Assembly (NCBI RefSeq): GCF_012273655.1
Contig: NZ_JAAWWP010000013.1
Span: forward strand, 124,001 to 188,000
Length of the DNA: 64,000 nt
DNA from: Streptomyces physcomitrii
GTDB taxonomy: Bacteria > Actinomycetota > Actinomycetes > Streptomycetales > Streptomycetaceae
Direction: 5' to 3'
This document shows, in pieces, positions 1 through 8,249 of this stretch; the stretch's first letter is position 1; each line of letters opens with the position of its first letter. Made by a program: the position numbers and the translations under genes. The notes under the pieces were generated by a model. The model saw nothing but the letters and a program-made list of their open reading frames with translations. It was not told the DNA's origin and ran no database searches.

Positions 1-587
1 ACCTGTTCCGGGTAGCTGACCTTGGGCAGGGTGAGCACGAGTCCGGCGGGCAGCGGGCCCTGCCGGATGAGCGCGGTGAGGAAGATGTCCAGGGTGCGGA
101 TGCCCCGCTCGCGTACGGCGGCCTCCATGCACTTCATCCGGATCCCGAAGCCGGGCGGCGCGGAGCCCTCGGCGTGGGCCTCGGCGAGCAGCCGGGCGGC
201 GCGGGCGGCGTCGGCGTCCTCCTCGGCGGCGGAGCGGCCCCGGTAGCCGTCCTCGAAGTCGACCCGCAGGTCCTCCACGGGTTCGCTCTCCAGCTTGGCC
301 CGCACCCGCGCGTACACCGTCTCGGCGAGTTCTCCGTCGAGGCCGAGCACCTGCCCGAAGGACTCGGCGTCCGGGGCGTGTTCGTCCAGCGCGTCCAGGG
401 CCCGGGCGCCCCAGGAGCGGACGGTGTCCGCGGTCAGGTCGTGGGCCGGTACGTAGACGGTGTGCACGGGCTGCCGGGTGCCGGGGTCGCCCGGGTAGCG
501 GCGGGCCAGTTCGGCGTCCACGGGGGCGAGGAGGGTCGCGAGGGTCTCGGTGACCGAGCCGCCCAGACTTGTCGCCGACTGCTCCAT
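1..587 (-). CDS. DUF6986 aldolase/citrate-lyase-like protein, 3' part cut by window edge
   Basis: The minus-strand frame starts at ATG 587-585 and runs off the left edge, so only the first 195 residues are present. It opens MEQSATSLGGSVTETLATLL and contains the conserved stretches ARRYPGDPGTRQPVHTVYVP, EDLRVDFEDGYRGR, RMKCMEAAVRERGIRTLD and LVLTLPKVSYPE. I recognise these as the Streptomyces family annotated DUF6986, related to the HpcH/HpaI and citrate-lyase beta TIM-barrel aldolases. The acidic VDFEDGY segment and the charged RMKCME strand are where that superfamily holds its metal and substrate. The substrate is unknown. It lies downstream of etfBA in the same direction with a 139-base gap, so co-transcription is possible but not shown. 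Confidence 0.8.
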   Translation of the reverse strand, partial: MEQSATSLGGSVTETLATLLAPVDAELARRYPGDPGTRQPVHTVYVPAHDLTADTVRSWGARALDALDEHAPDAESFGQVLGLDGELAETVYARVRAKLESEPVEDLRVDFEDGYRGRSAAEEDADAARAARLLAEAHAEGSAPPGFGIRMKCMEAAVRERGIRTLDIFLTALIRQGPLPAGLVLTLPKVSYPEQ

Positions 588-726
588 GCGGTCCTCCTCG
601 GTGGGCCGGTTGACTGCCGCGCGTGACGCTAACCAGGGCCGGGGGCCAGGTCAACGAGGCCGGGAAGCGGGCGAGCCCCCGCGACCTCGGGTCACGGGGG
701 CTCGGTCCGGCCGCGGCCGGGGGTGA

Positions 727-1689
727 TCAGCCCTTGCGGGTCTTGATCTCCTCGGTCAGCTGCGGGACGACGTTGAAGAGGTCGCCCACCACACCGAAGT
801 CGACGAGGTCGAAGATCGGCGCCTCCTCGTCCTTGTTGACCGCGACGATGGTCTTCGAGGTCTGCATACCGGCGCGGTGCTGGATCGCGCCGGAGATGCC
901 GTTGGCGATGTACAGCTGCGGGGAGACCGACTTGCCGGTCTGGCCCACCTGGTTGGTGTGCGGGTACCAGCCCGCGTCCACGGCGGCGCGCGAGGCGCCC
1001 ACCGCGGCACCGAGGGAGTCCGCGAGGGCCTCGATGACCGGGAAGTTCTCGGCGCCGTTGACACCGCGGCCACCGGAGACGACGATCGCGGCCTCGGTCA
1101 GGTCCGGGCGGCCGGTCGACTGACGCGGCGTACGGGAGACGACCTTGGTGCCGGTGGACTTCTCACCGAAGGACACCGACAGCGCCTCGACCGTGCCCGC
1201 GGCCTGGGCCGGCTCGACCGCGGCCGAGTTCGGCTTCACCGTGATGACCGGAGTGCCCTTGGACACACGGGACTTGGTGGTGAAGGAGGCGGCGAACGCG
1301 GACTGGGTGGCGACCGGGCCCTCGTCCCCGGCCTCGAGGTCCACGGCGTCGGTGATGATGCCCGAACCGATACGGACCGCCAGGCGGGCGGCGATCTCCT
1401 TGCCCTCCGCGGAGGACGGCACCAGGACGGCGGCCGGGGAGACCGCGTCGTAGGCGGCCTGCAGCGCGTCCACCTTCGGCACGACGAGGTAGTCGGCGAA
1501 CTCCGGGGCGTCCGCGGTGAGGACACGTACCGCACCGTGCTCGCCGAGGACGGCGGCGGTGGACTCGGCACCCGCGCCGAGGGCGACCGCGACCGGCTCG
1601 CCGAGGCGGCGGGCCAGCGTCAGCAGCTCCAGGGTGGGCTTGCGGACGGCACCGTCCACGTGGTCGACATAGACGAGAACTTCAGCCAT
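727..1689 (-). CDS. etfA: electron transfer flavoprotein alpha subunit
   Basis: A 320-residue protein beginning MAEVLVYVDHVDGAVRKPTL, preceded by the ribosome site AGGAGA. The C-terminal FAD domain is complete: LYIANGISGAIQH at about 259-271, then VAVNKDEEAPIFDLVDFGVV and DLFNVVPQL, the classic ETF-alpha signature. The N-terminal half has the ETF alpha/beta fold (LLTLARRLGEPVAVALG). ETF takes electrons from acyl-CoA dehydrogenases and passes them through ETF-quinone oxidoreductase to the respiratory chain. The gene lies 58 bases behind etfB, forming an etfBA operon. The acyl-CoA dehydrogenase at 34 kb is a likely electron donor. A longer upstream reading in this frame overlaps etfB and is not used. 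Confidence 0.97.
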   Translation of the reverse strand: MAEVLVYVDHVDGAVRKPTLELLTLARRLGEPVAVALGAGAESTAAVLGEHGAVRVLTADAPEFADYLVVPKVDALQAAYDAVSPAAVLVPSSAEGKEIAARLAVRIGSGIITDAVDLEAGDEGPVATQSAFAASFTTKSRVSKGTPVITVKPNSAAVEPAQAAGTVEALSVSFGEKSTGTKVVSRTPRQSTGRPDLTEAAIVVSGGRGVNGAENFPVIEALADSLGAAVGASRAAVDAGWYPHTNQVGQTGKSVSPQLYIANGISGAIQHRAGMQTSKTIVAVNKDEEAPIFDLVDFGVVGDLFNVVPQLTEEIKTRKG

Positions 1690-1747
1690 GGGACTTCTTC
1701 TCCTGCGAATGCGAAGGATCTGGGGCGGTGGAAGGGGTGACCGAAGC

Positions 1748-2533
1748 TCAGATGAACTTCTGGCTCGCGAGGAACTCCGCGAGCTGCTTGCCGCCCTCGC
1801 CCTCGTCCGTGATGATCTTGCCCGCGGTACGCGCGGGGCGCTCGGTGGCGGAGTCGACCTTGGTCCAGGCACCCTCCAGGCCGACCTCCTCGGCCTCCAG
1901 GCCCAGGTCGGACAGGTCCCAGGACTCCACCGGCTTCTTCTTGGCCGCCATGATCCCCTTGAAGGAGGGGTAACGGGCCTCGCCGGACTGGTCGGTGACC
2001 GAGACCACGGCGGGCAGGGAGGCCTCCAGCTCCTCGGTGGCGGCATCGCCGTCCCGGCGGCCCTTCACCACACCGTCCGCGACCGAGACCTCGGAGAGCA
2101 GCGTCACCTGCGGCACACCCAGACGCTCCGCGAGCAGCGCCGGTACGACACCCACCACACCGTCGGTCGAGGCCATACCGGAGACGACCAGGTCGTAACC
2201 CGCCTTCTCGATCGCCTTGGCCAGCACCAGCGAGGTGCCGACGGCGTCGGTGCCGTGCAGATCGTCGTCCTCGACGTGGATGCCCTTGTCCGCACCCATC
2301 GACAGCGCCTTGCGCAGCGCGTCCTTCGCGTCCTCGGGACCGACCGTCAGCACGGTGATCTCCGCGTCGTCGGCCTCGTCCGCGATCTGCAGCGCCTGCT
2401 CGACCGCGTACTCGTCCAGCTCGGACAGCAGACCGTCGACATCGTCCCGGTCCACGGTCAGGTCATCGGCGAAGTGCCGGTCGCCGGTGGCGTCGGGCAC
2501 GTACTTCACAGTGACAACGATCCTCAAGCTCAC
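1748..2533 (-). CDS. etfB: electron transfer flavoprotein beta subunit
   Basis: A 261-residue protein starting with GTG 2533-2531 (MSLRIVVTVKYVPDATGD), preceded by AGGAGAGCCGGC. It has the usual beta-subunit length and landmarks: VKYVPD at the N terminus, DEYAVEQALQI, LVLAKAIEKAGYDLVVSGMA and GVVGVVPALLAERLG. The C-terminal arm (WDLSDLGLEAEEVGL) is the segment that wraps the alpha subunit in known ETFs. It is the first gene of the etfBA pair. Its AMP-binding partner role in the heterodimer is family knowledge rather than something visible here. Confidence 0.97.
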   Translation of the reverse strand: MSLRIVVTVKYVPDATGDRHFADDLTVDRDDVDGLLSELDEYAVEQALQIADEADDAEITVLTVGPEDAKDALRKALSMGADKGIHVEDDDLHGTDAVGTSLVLAKAIEKAGYDLVVSGMASTDGVVGVVPALLAERLGVPQVTLLSEVSVADGVVKGRRDGDAATEELEASLPAVVSVTDQSGEARYPSFKGIMAAKKKPVESWDLSDLGLEAEEVGLEGAWTKVDSATERPARTAGKIITDEGEGGKQLAEFLASQKFI

Positions 2534-2582
2534 GCCGGCTCTCCTACTGCATCGTCATTTCTACTGCTGCTCTGTCGGGGGC

Positions 2583-2611
2583 AGCATAGGCGCCTCAAGC
2601 GGCGGTTTCAG
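2583..2611 (-). promoter_or_regulatory. candidate promoter of etfBA
   Basis: Reading the minus strand, CTGAAA (2611-2606) is followed after 17 bases by TATGCT (2588-2583). This places a start about 43 bases upstream of the etfB GTG. The TAnnnT form of the -10 fits actinobacterial SigA-type promoters and the -35 is only a moderate match. A further AT-rich TAATAT lies upstream near 2640 and could be an alternative. Confidence 0.4.
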
Positions 2612-2790
2612 GTCGAGGCGTCGGGGCCTCGCACCCAATATTACTCGCCAGTACACCCGGTTCGTTACCTGGGAGCAAGCGCCGTGAGCTGTGACCTTCA
2701 CAACCTGCTCCACTTCTAACCCGGCGCGGCGGGAAGGGAACTGTGATCTTCCCTACTCTGCGTGACCCGGCGCCGCGTGACCCCCGCCGC

Positions 2791-3300
2791 TCAGGCGCTC
2801 AGCTCGCCGAAGCGGCCCTGGTGGTAGAGGAGGGGCCCGCCGGTGCCGGGGGTCTGGCCCGCGACCGCCTCGGCGAGCACCAGCCGGTGGTCGCCCGCCG
2901 GGACCCGCGCCACCACCCGGCACACCAGATAGGCGAGGACGCCGTCGAGCACCGGGACGCCCTCGGGGCCCTCGGCCCAGCGGGTGGGGGCGGCGAAGCG
3001 GTCGGCGCCGCTGCGCGCGAAGGTGGCGGCGAGTTCCCGCTGATGGGCGCCGAGGACGTGGACCCCGACGTAGGAGGCCTCGGAGACGGCGGGCCAGCTG
3101 GAGGCGGAGGTGCCGATCCCGAAGGAGACCATCGGGGGTTCGGCGGAGACGGAGGTGAGGGAGGTCGCGGTGAATCCGGTGGGTATCCCGGCGCGGGTGG
3201 CGGTGATCACCGCGACACCGGCGGCATGGCGCCGGAAGACGGAGCGCAGGAGATCGGGCGAGGCGGGCAGTGCCGTACCGAGGCCGGGCGAGACCGTCAT
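2791..3300 (-). CDS. flavin reductase family protein
   Basis: A 169-residue protein from ATG 3300-3298 with AAGGAC upstream. It is a typical short flavin reductase (FMN-binding split-barrel): FRRHAAGVAVITA, GIPTGFTATSLTSVSAEPPMVSFGI, GVHVLGAHQRELAATFA, DRFA and a C-terminal VCRVVARVPAGDHRLVLAEA. Such enzymes use NAD(P)H to supply FMNH2 or FADH2 to two-component monooxygenases. No partner monooxygenase is adjacent. It lies between a thioredoxin and etfBA, all on the minus strand but with gaps above 200 bases, so operon membership is doubtful. Confidence 0.88.
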   Translation of the reverse strand: MTVSPGLGTALPASPDLLRSVFRRHAAGVAVITATRAGIPTGFTATSLTSVSAEPPMVSFGIGTSASSWPAVSEASYVGVHVLGAHQRELAATFARSGADRFAAPTRWAEGPEGVPVLDGVLAYLVCRVVARVPAGDHRLVLAEAVAGQTPGTGGPLLYHQGRFGELSA

Positions 3301-3511
3301 GGAGTTGTCCTTCTGCTTCGGGGACGCGGAACCGGGCGGCGGATGCTCAGCAGGGCCGACAGCGGGTGCCGGACTCGGTGGCGGGGTCCACGGGGGCGCT
3401 CCCGGGCGCGCTCGGAGGCAGAGAGGATGACGGCCGCATGGCTTCAGGCTGTCGACCGGCGGCCTTGGCAGTCAAGCCGGTTCCGGCATCTGGGAGACGG
3501 GTCACGGCCGC

Positions 3512-3925
3512 TCAGACCGCCTCTCCGAGGGCGGCGATCACATCCGCCGTGCGCGGCTGGCCCGCGGCCCGGCGGACGATGCCGCCCCGCGCGTCGAGGA
3601 CCAGCACGGTCGGCGTCTTGAGGATGCCCAGTTCCCGTACGAGCGGCAGGCGTTCCTCGGCGTCGATCTCCACATGCGTCACCCCCGGCACCATCGCGGT
3701 GACCTCGGCGAGCACCCGCCGGGTCGCCCGGCAGGGCTGGCAGAAGGCGCTGGAGAACTGGACCAGGGTGGCGCGCTCCCCCAGTGGTCCGCCCAGTTCG
3801 GCCGCGTCCAGCCGCCGCCCGCGATCGCTCTCGCGCACTCTCACCCTCCCGTCGCGGCGCCGGTGGAGCACGCCGAAGAGGCCCGCCGCGGCGAGCACAC
3901 CGATGGCCACCCAGAGTCCTGTCAT
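3512..3925 (-). CDS. membrane-anchored thioredoxin-like protein
   Basis: A 137-residue protein (ATG 3925-3923; an upstream TTG at 3955 is possible). Residues 2-20 form one hydrophobic segment followed by HRRR, consistent with an N-terminal membrane anchor. A thioredoxin fold follows with the redox pair C62-x-x-C65 (FCQPCR) and the cis-proline strand GILKTPTVLVLD. It probably reduces or maintains thiols at the membrane face. Which side the domain lies on cannot be settled from sequence. It is divergent from the DUF4395 gene 77 bases away, a pairing often seen for DUF4395 membrane proteins, and the two may work together. No clear ribosome site precedes the chosen ATG. Confidence 0.82.
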   Translation of the reverse strand: MTGLWVAIGVLAAAGLFGVLHRRRDGRVRVRESDRGRRLDAAELGGPLGERATLVQFSSAFCQPCRATRRVLAEVTAMVPGVTHVEIDAEERLPLVRELGILKTPTVLVLDARGGIVRRAAGQPRTADVIAALGEAV

Positions 3926-4002
3926 CGAAGGGGTGCAGCGTTCACGAGACCGCAAAGATTCCCGGGTGCCCGTGCGGACTTCGGTGGGCGATCCTTGCGG
4001 GC

Positions 4003-4419
4003 ATGGACATCGATGTGCGCGGACCCCGATTCGGTGCGGCGGTGACCACCGCCGTCCTCCTCGCCGTACTCGCTCTGGACAGCGGGTATCTGCTGGCCTT
4101 TCAGACGCTCTGCTTCGCGCTCGGCGCGGCGGGCGGGGTGGGGCGCTCGCCCTATGGCCTGCTGTTCCGGACCCTGGTGCGCCCGCGCCTCGGTCCGGCC
4201 ACCGAGTTCGAGGCGCCCGCCCCGCCGCGGTTCGCCCAGGCGGTGGGTCTCGGCTTCGCCCTGCTGGGCCTTCTCGGCCACTTCGTCGGCCCGCAGTGGC
4301 TGGCCTATTCGGCGACGGGGGCGGCTCTGGCGGCGGCCTTCCTCAACGCGGCCTTCGGCTACTGCCTGGGCTGCGAGGCCTATCTGCTGCTGCGGCGGGT
4401 GGGGCCGGCGAGGGGTTGA
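4003..4419 (+). CDS. DUF4395 small membrane protein
   Basis: A 138-residue protein starting MDIDVRGPRFGAAVTTAVLL. It is mostly hydrophobic, with about four membrane segments (roughly 11-27, 31-47, 78-97 and 99-118). It carries RSPYGLLFRTLVRPRLGP between helices and ends in FGYCLGCEAYLLLRR with a C-x2-C pair. This matches the DUF4395 family, whose members often sit beside or are fused to thioredoxin or rhodanese domains. Here a thioredoxin is the divergent neighbour. The paired cysteines suggest, but do not prove, a redox relay with it. The biochemical role of the family is unknown to me. Confidence 0.82.
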   Translation: MDIDVRGPRFGAAVTTAVLLAVLALDSGYLLAFQTLCFALGAAGGVGRSPYGLLFRTLVRPRLGPATEFEAPAPPRFAQAVGLGFALLGLLGHFVGPQWLAYSATGAALAAAFLNAAFGYCLGCEAYLLLRRVGPARG

Positions 4420-4597
4420 GAGGGCAATGTGCCGCAATGTGTCAACGACGTGACGAGAATCTCGCGGAACGGGGGCACCAGCTCTGGCCACGCGCTCGTT
4501 GATGGGGCACGATCGGCGAAACGCCGAAAACCTACGGCAGCGTAACTTTCCGCAGGGAGCCCTCTCCCGAGGAATACAAGAAGGGTCCTCCCCCTCC

Positions 4598-5317
4598 ATG
4601 GCAGAGCTCGTCTACCGCCCGGTCATCGGCTTGGCGCTCACGATGTTCAAGGCGCTCGACCTGAAGATCGACCTCAAGGGTTCGGAGAACATTCCGCGCT
4701 CGGGCGGTGCCGTGCTCGTCAGCAACCACATCAGCTACCTGGACTTCATCTTCAACGGTCTCGCCGCCCGCCCGCAGAAGCGCCTGGTGCGCTTCATGGC
4801 GAAGGAGTCGGTGTTCCGGAACAAGATCTCCGGTCCGCTGATGCGCGGCATGAAGCACATCCCGGTGGACCGCAAGCAGGGTGAGGCCGCCTACGACCAC
4901 GCGCTGGACTCGCTGCGCTCCGGGGAGATCATCGGCGTCTTCCCCGAGGCCACCATCTCCCAGTCCTTCACGCTGAAGAGCTTCAAGTCGGGCGCCGCCC
5001 GCCTCGCCCAGGAGGCGGGGGTGCCGCTGATCCCGATGGCCGTCTGGGGCACCCAGCGGATCTGGACCAAGGGCCAGCCGCGCAACTTCAAGCGCAACCA
5101 CTTCCCGGTGACCATCCGCGTCGGCGAGACGATGGAGGCGCCCCGGGACGAGTACGCGGGCGCGATCACCCGGCGGCTGCGCGAGCGCGTCGGCGAGGTC
5201 CTCGAACTGGCCCAGCGCGCCTACCCGGGCCGCGCCAAGGGACCGGAGGACTCCTGGTGGCTGCCCGCGCACCTGGGTGGCACCGCACCGACGGCGGCCG
5301 AGGCGCGCACCGCCTGA
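4598..5317 (+). CDS. 1-acyl-sn-glycerol-3-phosphate acyltransferase family protein
   Basis: A 239-residue protein beginning MAELVYRPVIGLALTMFKAL. The acyltransferase motifs are complete: H44-x4-D49 (NHISYLD), GMKHIPVDR at 84-92 and the glycerophosphate-binding FPEATIS at 115-121, followed by LIPMAVWGTQRIW. Such enzymes move an acyl chain from acyl-CoA or acyl-ACP to lysophosphatidic acid or a related acceptor at the inner membrane face. Length and layout match the many short actinobacterial paralogues, so the acceptor cannot be assigned. It is monocistronic and converges on the ClC channel gene with only 25 bases between. Confidence 0.9.
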   Translation: MAELVYRPVIGLALTMFKALDLKIDLKGSENIPRSGGAVLVSNHISYLDFIFNGLAARPQKRLVRFMAKESVFRNKISGPLMRGMKHIPVDRKQGEAAYDHALDSLRSGEIIGVFPEATISQSFTLKSFKSGAARLAQEAGVPLIPMAVWGTQRIWTKGQPRNFKRNHFPVTIRVGETMEAPRDEYAGAITRRLRERVGEVLELAQRAYPGRAKGPEDSWWLPAHLGGTAPTAAEARTA

Positions 5318-5342
5318 GCCCGAAGTCCGGAGCCTCGCGGCG

Positions 5343-6671
5343 TCAGGGCGCCGAGGGCCCCGCGGGCAGCAGCTCGGTGGTGACGAAGGAGGTCACCACG
5401 GCGAGGATGACCACGGGGATCGTCTCGGAGCCGCCGAGCAGCAGGACCACCAGGAGCACACTGCTGACCGGCAGCCGCAGGATCCCCGCGGCCGCCGCGG
5501 CGAGACCGGCGGCGAGGCCCGGTACGACACCGAGGCCCGGCAGCGGCGAGGCCAGCAGGCCCGCGGCGCCGCCGAGGAACAGCGCGGGGAACACCGGCCC
5601 GCCGCGGAGACTCCCGAGGCAGAGCGCGTAGGCGGCGGACTTCAGCAGCAGCACCGCGACCAGGGCGCCGATGGGCCAGGCGTGCGGGTCCGCGGCCAGC
5701 GCGGCGAGCGTGGCCTGCCCCGAGGAGGCCACCTCCTCCGGTGAGCGGTCGGTGAGCAGGGCGTAGAGCGCCGCGCAGCCGCCGGCCGCCGCGGCGCACA
5801 GCACCGTGGCGGCGCGCGGGCGGGCCGCGGTGAGCCCGGCGGCCTTCCGCCCGCCGAGGAGCGCGAGGCGTACGAGGACGGCGACGGCCACCGCGAGCGG
5901 CACCGCCCAGAGCACGTCGCCCGCGTCGAGTCCCGGCCGCGGACCGGGGATCTTCAGACCCAGGCTGCCGGTGTCCAGGCCGGTCCAGCGGCCGAAGCCG
6001 GTGAAGACCAGCGCGCCCACCCCGCTCGACAGGAGCGCCGGGAGGATCACGGCGAAGAGCTGGGGGCCGCCGATCCCGGCCACCTCGATCAGGAGCACCC
6101 CGGCGATGACCGGGCTGCCGAAGATCGCCGCGATGGCGGCCGCGGCACCGGCGGCACCGAGCAGGGCGGTGCTCTGCGCGCTCGCGGGGCCCCGCGCGAG
6201 GTCTTTCAGGAGCAGCGCGAGCCCGCCGCCGAGGGCGATCAACGGGGCCTCCGGTCCGAGTACGGCGCCGAAGGGGAGGCTCGCCGCCGCGGCCAGGAGC
6301 ACCCCGGGCAGCGTGACCGGCGGGGTGCCGCCCGCGTGCAGTCCCGCCACCGGCAGATGGCCGCCCGCCCCCGGCAGGTGACGCGCCACCAGGCCCACCA
6401 TGATCCCGGCCAGTGCCAGCAGCGGCAGCGGCCACCACCAGGCGGGGTCCGCGTGCCCGAGCGCCGAGGGCACCTCCTGCCACAGCAGATGCTCCAGTTG
6501 GTGCAGGCCGACCAGGAACCAGAAGGCCGCGAGCGAGACCGGGATGCCGATCAGTCCGCTGAACACCAGGGCCCTGCGGTAGGCGGGTGTCCGCAGCATC
6601 TCCCGCAGCCGGTCGGCCTCCCGCGAGTCCGCCGGCTCGGAGGGATCGGCTGCCGCCTCGTGCTGGGTCAT
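5343..6671 (-). CDS. ClC-family chloride channel or transporter
   Basis: A 442-residue membrane protein from ATG 6671-6669, with GGGAG eight bases upstream. It has the ClC layout of many helices with conserved pore motifs: GAGGHLP near 101 in place of GSGIP, GPEAPLIALGGG at 139-150 with the gating glutamate E141, and LRGGPVFPALFLGGAAG, the degenerate GGIFAPSL motif near the C terminus. The N terminus (1-30) is a charged cytoplasmic tail with no added domain, and no C-terminal CBS pair is present. I cannot tell whether it is a channel or a chloride/proton exchanger. It ends 25 bases from the acyltransferase gene, tail to tail. Confidence 0.9.
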   Translation of the reverse strand: MTQHEAAADPSEPADSREADRLREMLRTPAYRRALVFSGLIGIPVSLAAFWFLVGLHQLEHLLWQEVPSALGHADPAWWWPLPLLALAGIMVGLVARHLPGAGGHLPVAGLHAGGTPPVTLPGVLLAAAASLPFGAVLGPEAPLIALGGGLALLLKDLARGPASAQSTALLGAAGAAAAIAAIFGSPVIAGVLLIEVAGIGGPQLFAVILPALLSSGVGALVFTGFGRWTGLDTGSLGLKIPGPRPGLDAGDVLWAVPLAVAVAVLVRLALLGGRKAAGLTAARPRAATVLCAAAAGGCAALYALLTDRSPEEVASSGQATLAALAADPHAWPIGALVAVLLLKSAAYALCLGSLRGGPVFPALFLGGAAGLLASPLPGLGVVPGLAAGLAAAAAGILRLPVSSVLLVVLLLGGSETIPVVILAVVTSFVTTELLPAGPSAP

Positions 6672-7099
6672 CGGATGCGCTCCCGCTTCGGGCGCCCCGC
6701 GGAAGGGAGCGCCTGCCGTCTCCCCAGGAGAAGCGAGGTCGGTCCGGGGCGCGAGCGGAGGGGGCACGGGACGGGACCTGCGCCTGCGCGTTCCGAAGGA
6801 AGCCGCCGGGCACATCCGAGGGGAACGGCGGGGACTTCCGCGGGGAGCGGCCGGGGCTTCCCCGGGGACGATCCGCTCACCGAAGCGCCCGGGAGGACCG
6901 CCACGGGACCCGTGGGACTCAGCGCGGGAAAGGGCCCGAACGGCTCAAGCGCGGACCTCGCCCCCGGACCTCACCGACTCGGAGCCGCACCCGGGGACTC
7001 AGTGCCGTACGCGAGCGATCACGGCGGACCACCCGCAACCGGCGGCCACCCGCCCCGCGATCGCCGGGCTGCCCGCCCCCTGTCCCCCCGATCCCTCCG
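6672..7099. other. gene-free spacer between ClC and B3/B4 genes
   Basis: This 428-base GC-rich stretch shows only low-complexity open frames rich in Arg, Pro and Gly, with no family resemblance. I see no strong hairpin, palindrome or AT-rich promoter patch in it. It separates two minus-strand genes and presumably holds the ClC promoter near its left end. Confidence 0.5.
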
Positions 7100-7795
7100 C
7101 TACGAGACTGCCGGACGCACCGTGATCCGCGCACCGGGGCTGAACTTCGCCAGGAGTTCGGCGAGTTCGTCCCCGGCGGCTTCCAGCGCGGAGTGCTCGA
7201 AGGGCGGCAGTGCCTCCAGGAGGAAGAGCGCCGAGACGGAGTCCTCGGTGAGCCGGGTGCGCACCCCCTGCCGCCAGTTCCAGCGGCGGCAGGTCACCCC
7301 GGCGCCGTCCCGCCAGACCACCTCGCCGGGTTCGGGGTGCTCGACCGCCGCCTCCCCCGCGGCCACGGTGGCGAACTCCTCCTCGCCGGTGGCCCGTACG
7401 AGCCGCATCCCGCCCTGGATCCGGTCGGCGTCCTCGCCGCCCACCGGGATGAGGTGGGCCACGCTGATCGCGTTGTAGAGGTCGACGAGCGCGTTGATCC
7501 GGGGCAGCCCGCCCTCCGCGAGGGCCCGCCTGGCGAGCGCCTCGGCGGAGTTGCGGGTCCGCGAGGGCTTGGCGCCGAAGGCGGTGTACGCGGCGCGCCA
7601 GGCGGCGAGGTGGGGGTCCTCGTGCGGGGCGCGACCGCCGAGCCGGTCGGCCAGCCGCCCGGCGGCCTCGTCGAGCAGGGCCGAACTCGCCTCGGTGCTG
7701 GACCCGTTGACCAGTCCGGTGGCCTCCACGGCGACATGGGTGAAGCCGGGCGCGAGGGCGCGTACCTCGTCGGAGACGGTCAGTTCCAGGGTCAT
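7100..7795 (-). CDS. B3/B4 tRNA-binding-domain protein
   Basis: A 231-residue protein starting MTLELTVSDEVRALAPGFTH. It is recognisable as the B3/B4 fold of phenylalanyl-tRNA synthetase beta, found as a stand-alone protein in bacteria: AWRAAYTAFGAKPSRTRNSAEALARR, INALVDLYNAISVAHLIPVGGEDAD, then WRDGAGVTCRRWNWRQGVRTRLTEDS. Stand-alone B3/B4 proteins are thought to act in tRNA quality control or editing, but this is family inference. The start codon overlaps the stop of a short upstream frame (ATGA at 7792-7795), implying translational coupling to something upstream. Confidence 0.85.
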   Translation of the reverse strand: MTLELTVSDEVRALAPGFTHVAVEATGLVNGSSTEASSALLDEAAGRLADRLGGRAPHEDPHLAAWRAAYTAFGAKPSRTRNSAEALARRALAEGGLPRINALVDLYNAISVAHLIPVGGEDADRIQGGMRLVRATGEEEFATVAAGEAAVEHPEPGEVVWRDGAGVTCRRWNWRQGVRTRLTEDSVSALFLLEALPPFEHSALEAAGDELAELLAKFSPGARITVRPAVS

Positions 7796-7981
7796 CGTGC
7801 TCTCGTCCTCGGGTGGTCGGGCGGTGCGCCGGACAGCGGCGCGCGGTGCGTCCCGCAGCGGTACGGATCCTGCGGCGCGGCGGGGAGCCAGGCCCGGAGC
7901 CGCTCGCGGTCGGCGGCGCCCCTGAGCGCGTCGAGCACCAGGGGATGCGGTGCAGCATACAGTACGCCACAGTCCAGCCCA

Positions 7982-7998
7982 TTGGACTCCGAGTCCAA
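7982..7998. promoter_or_regulatory. perfect palindrome upstream of B3/B4 gene
   Basis: TTGGACTC-C-GAGTCCAA has perfect 8-base arms around one central base and lies 187 bases before the B3/B4 start. The size and position suit a repressor site. TACTGT, a possible -10, follows on the minus strand. Confidence 0.4.
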
Positions 7999-8063
7999 GG
8001 CGAAGGCTAGGCGCTCCTCACCGAGCAAGGCCCCGCACCGATGCCCGGAGCGCGCGCAATCGC

Positions 8064-8098
8064 GTCCCGTACGGACGATCGGTCCCGTACGGACGATC
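8064..8098. repeat. two tandem 17-base repeats
   Basis: GTCCCGTACGGACGATC occurs at 8064-8080 and again at 8082-8098, separated by one G. Each copy contains GTCC and GGAC arms around CGTAC. They sit 66-82 bases upstream of the palindrome at 7982 and could be activator sites. No other exact copy was noticed in the window, although a related core recurs at 22661-22768. Confidence 0.6.
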
Positions 8099-8143
8099 AG
8101 GCAGCGCACGCGGACAGCAGGAAGCGCACGGGGACAAAGCGAA

Positions 8144-8185
8144 GTCCCCTGCCGCATCGCGCCGTGGGCGCGTGTGGCAGGGGAC
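8144..8185 (-). terminator. hairpin terminator after threonine aldolase gene
   Basis: GTCCCCTGCC (8144-8153) pairs exactly with GGCAGGGGAC (8176-8185) around a 22-base loop that can itself fold. It lies 65 bases past the aldolase stop on the minus strand. There is no U-run, as is common in Streptomyces. Confidence 0.6.
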
Positions 8186-8249
8186 CTGGTCCGCGAGGGT
8201 ACGGTCACGGGCCGCCGAGGGCCGGTGGACCGTGATCCGGCGGGATGGC

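Larger units (their letters stand above)
7796..8249. other. spacer with palindrome, tandem repeat and terminator
   Basis: This 454-base stretch is upstream of the B3/B4 gene and downstream of the threonine aldolase gene. It holds, in order, a short frame coupled to the B3/B4 start, a perfect 17-base palindrome (7982-7998), two tandem 17-base repeats (8064-8098) and the aldolase terminator (8144-8185). No convincing full gene is visible. Confidence 0.5.

Noticed and set aside
6919..7134. Short minus-strand frame in the ClC-B3/B4 spacer
   Set aside because: It is Arg/Gly/Ser low complexity without a ribosome site and overlaps the end of the B3/B4 gene.
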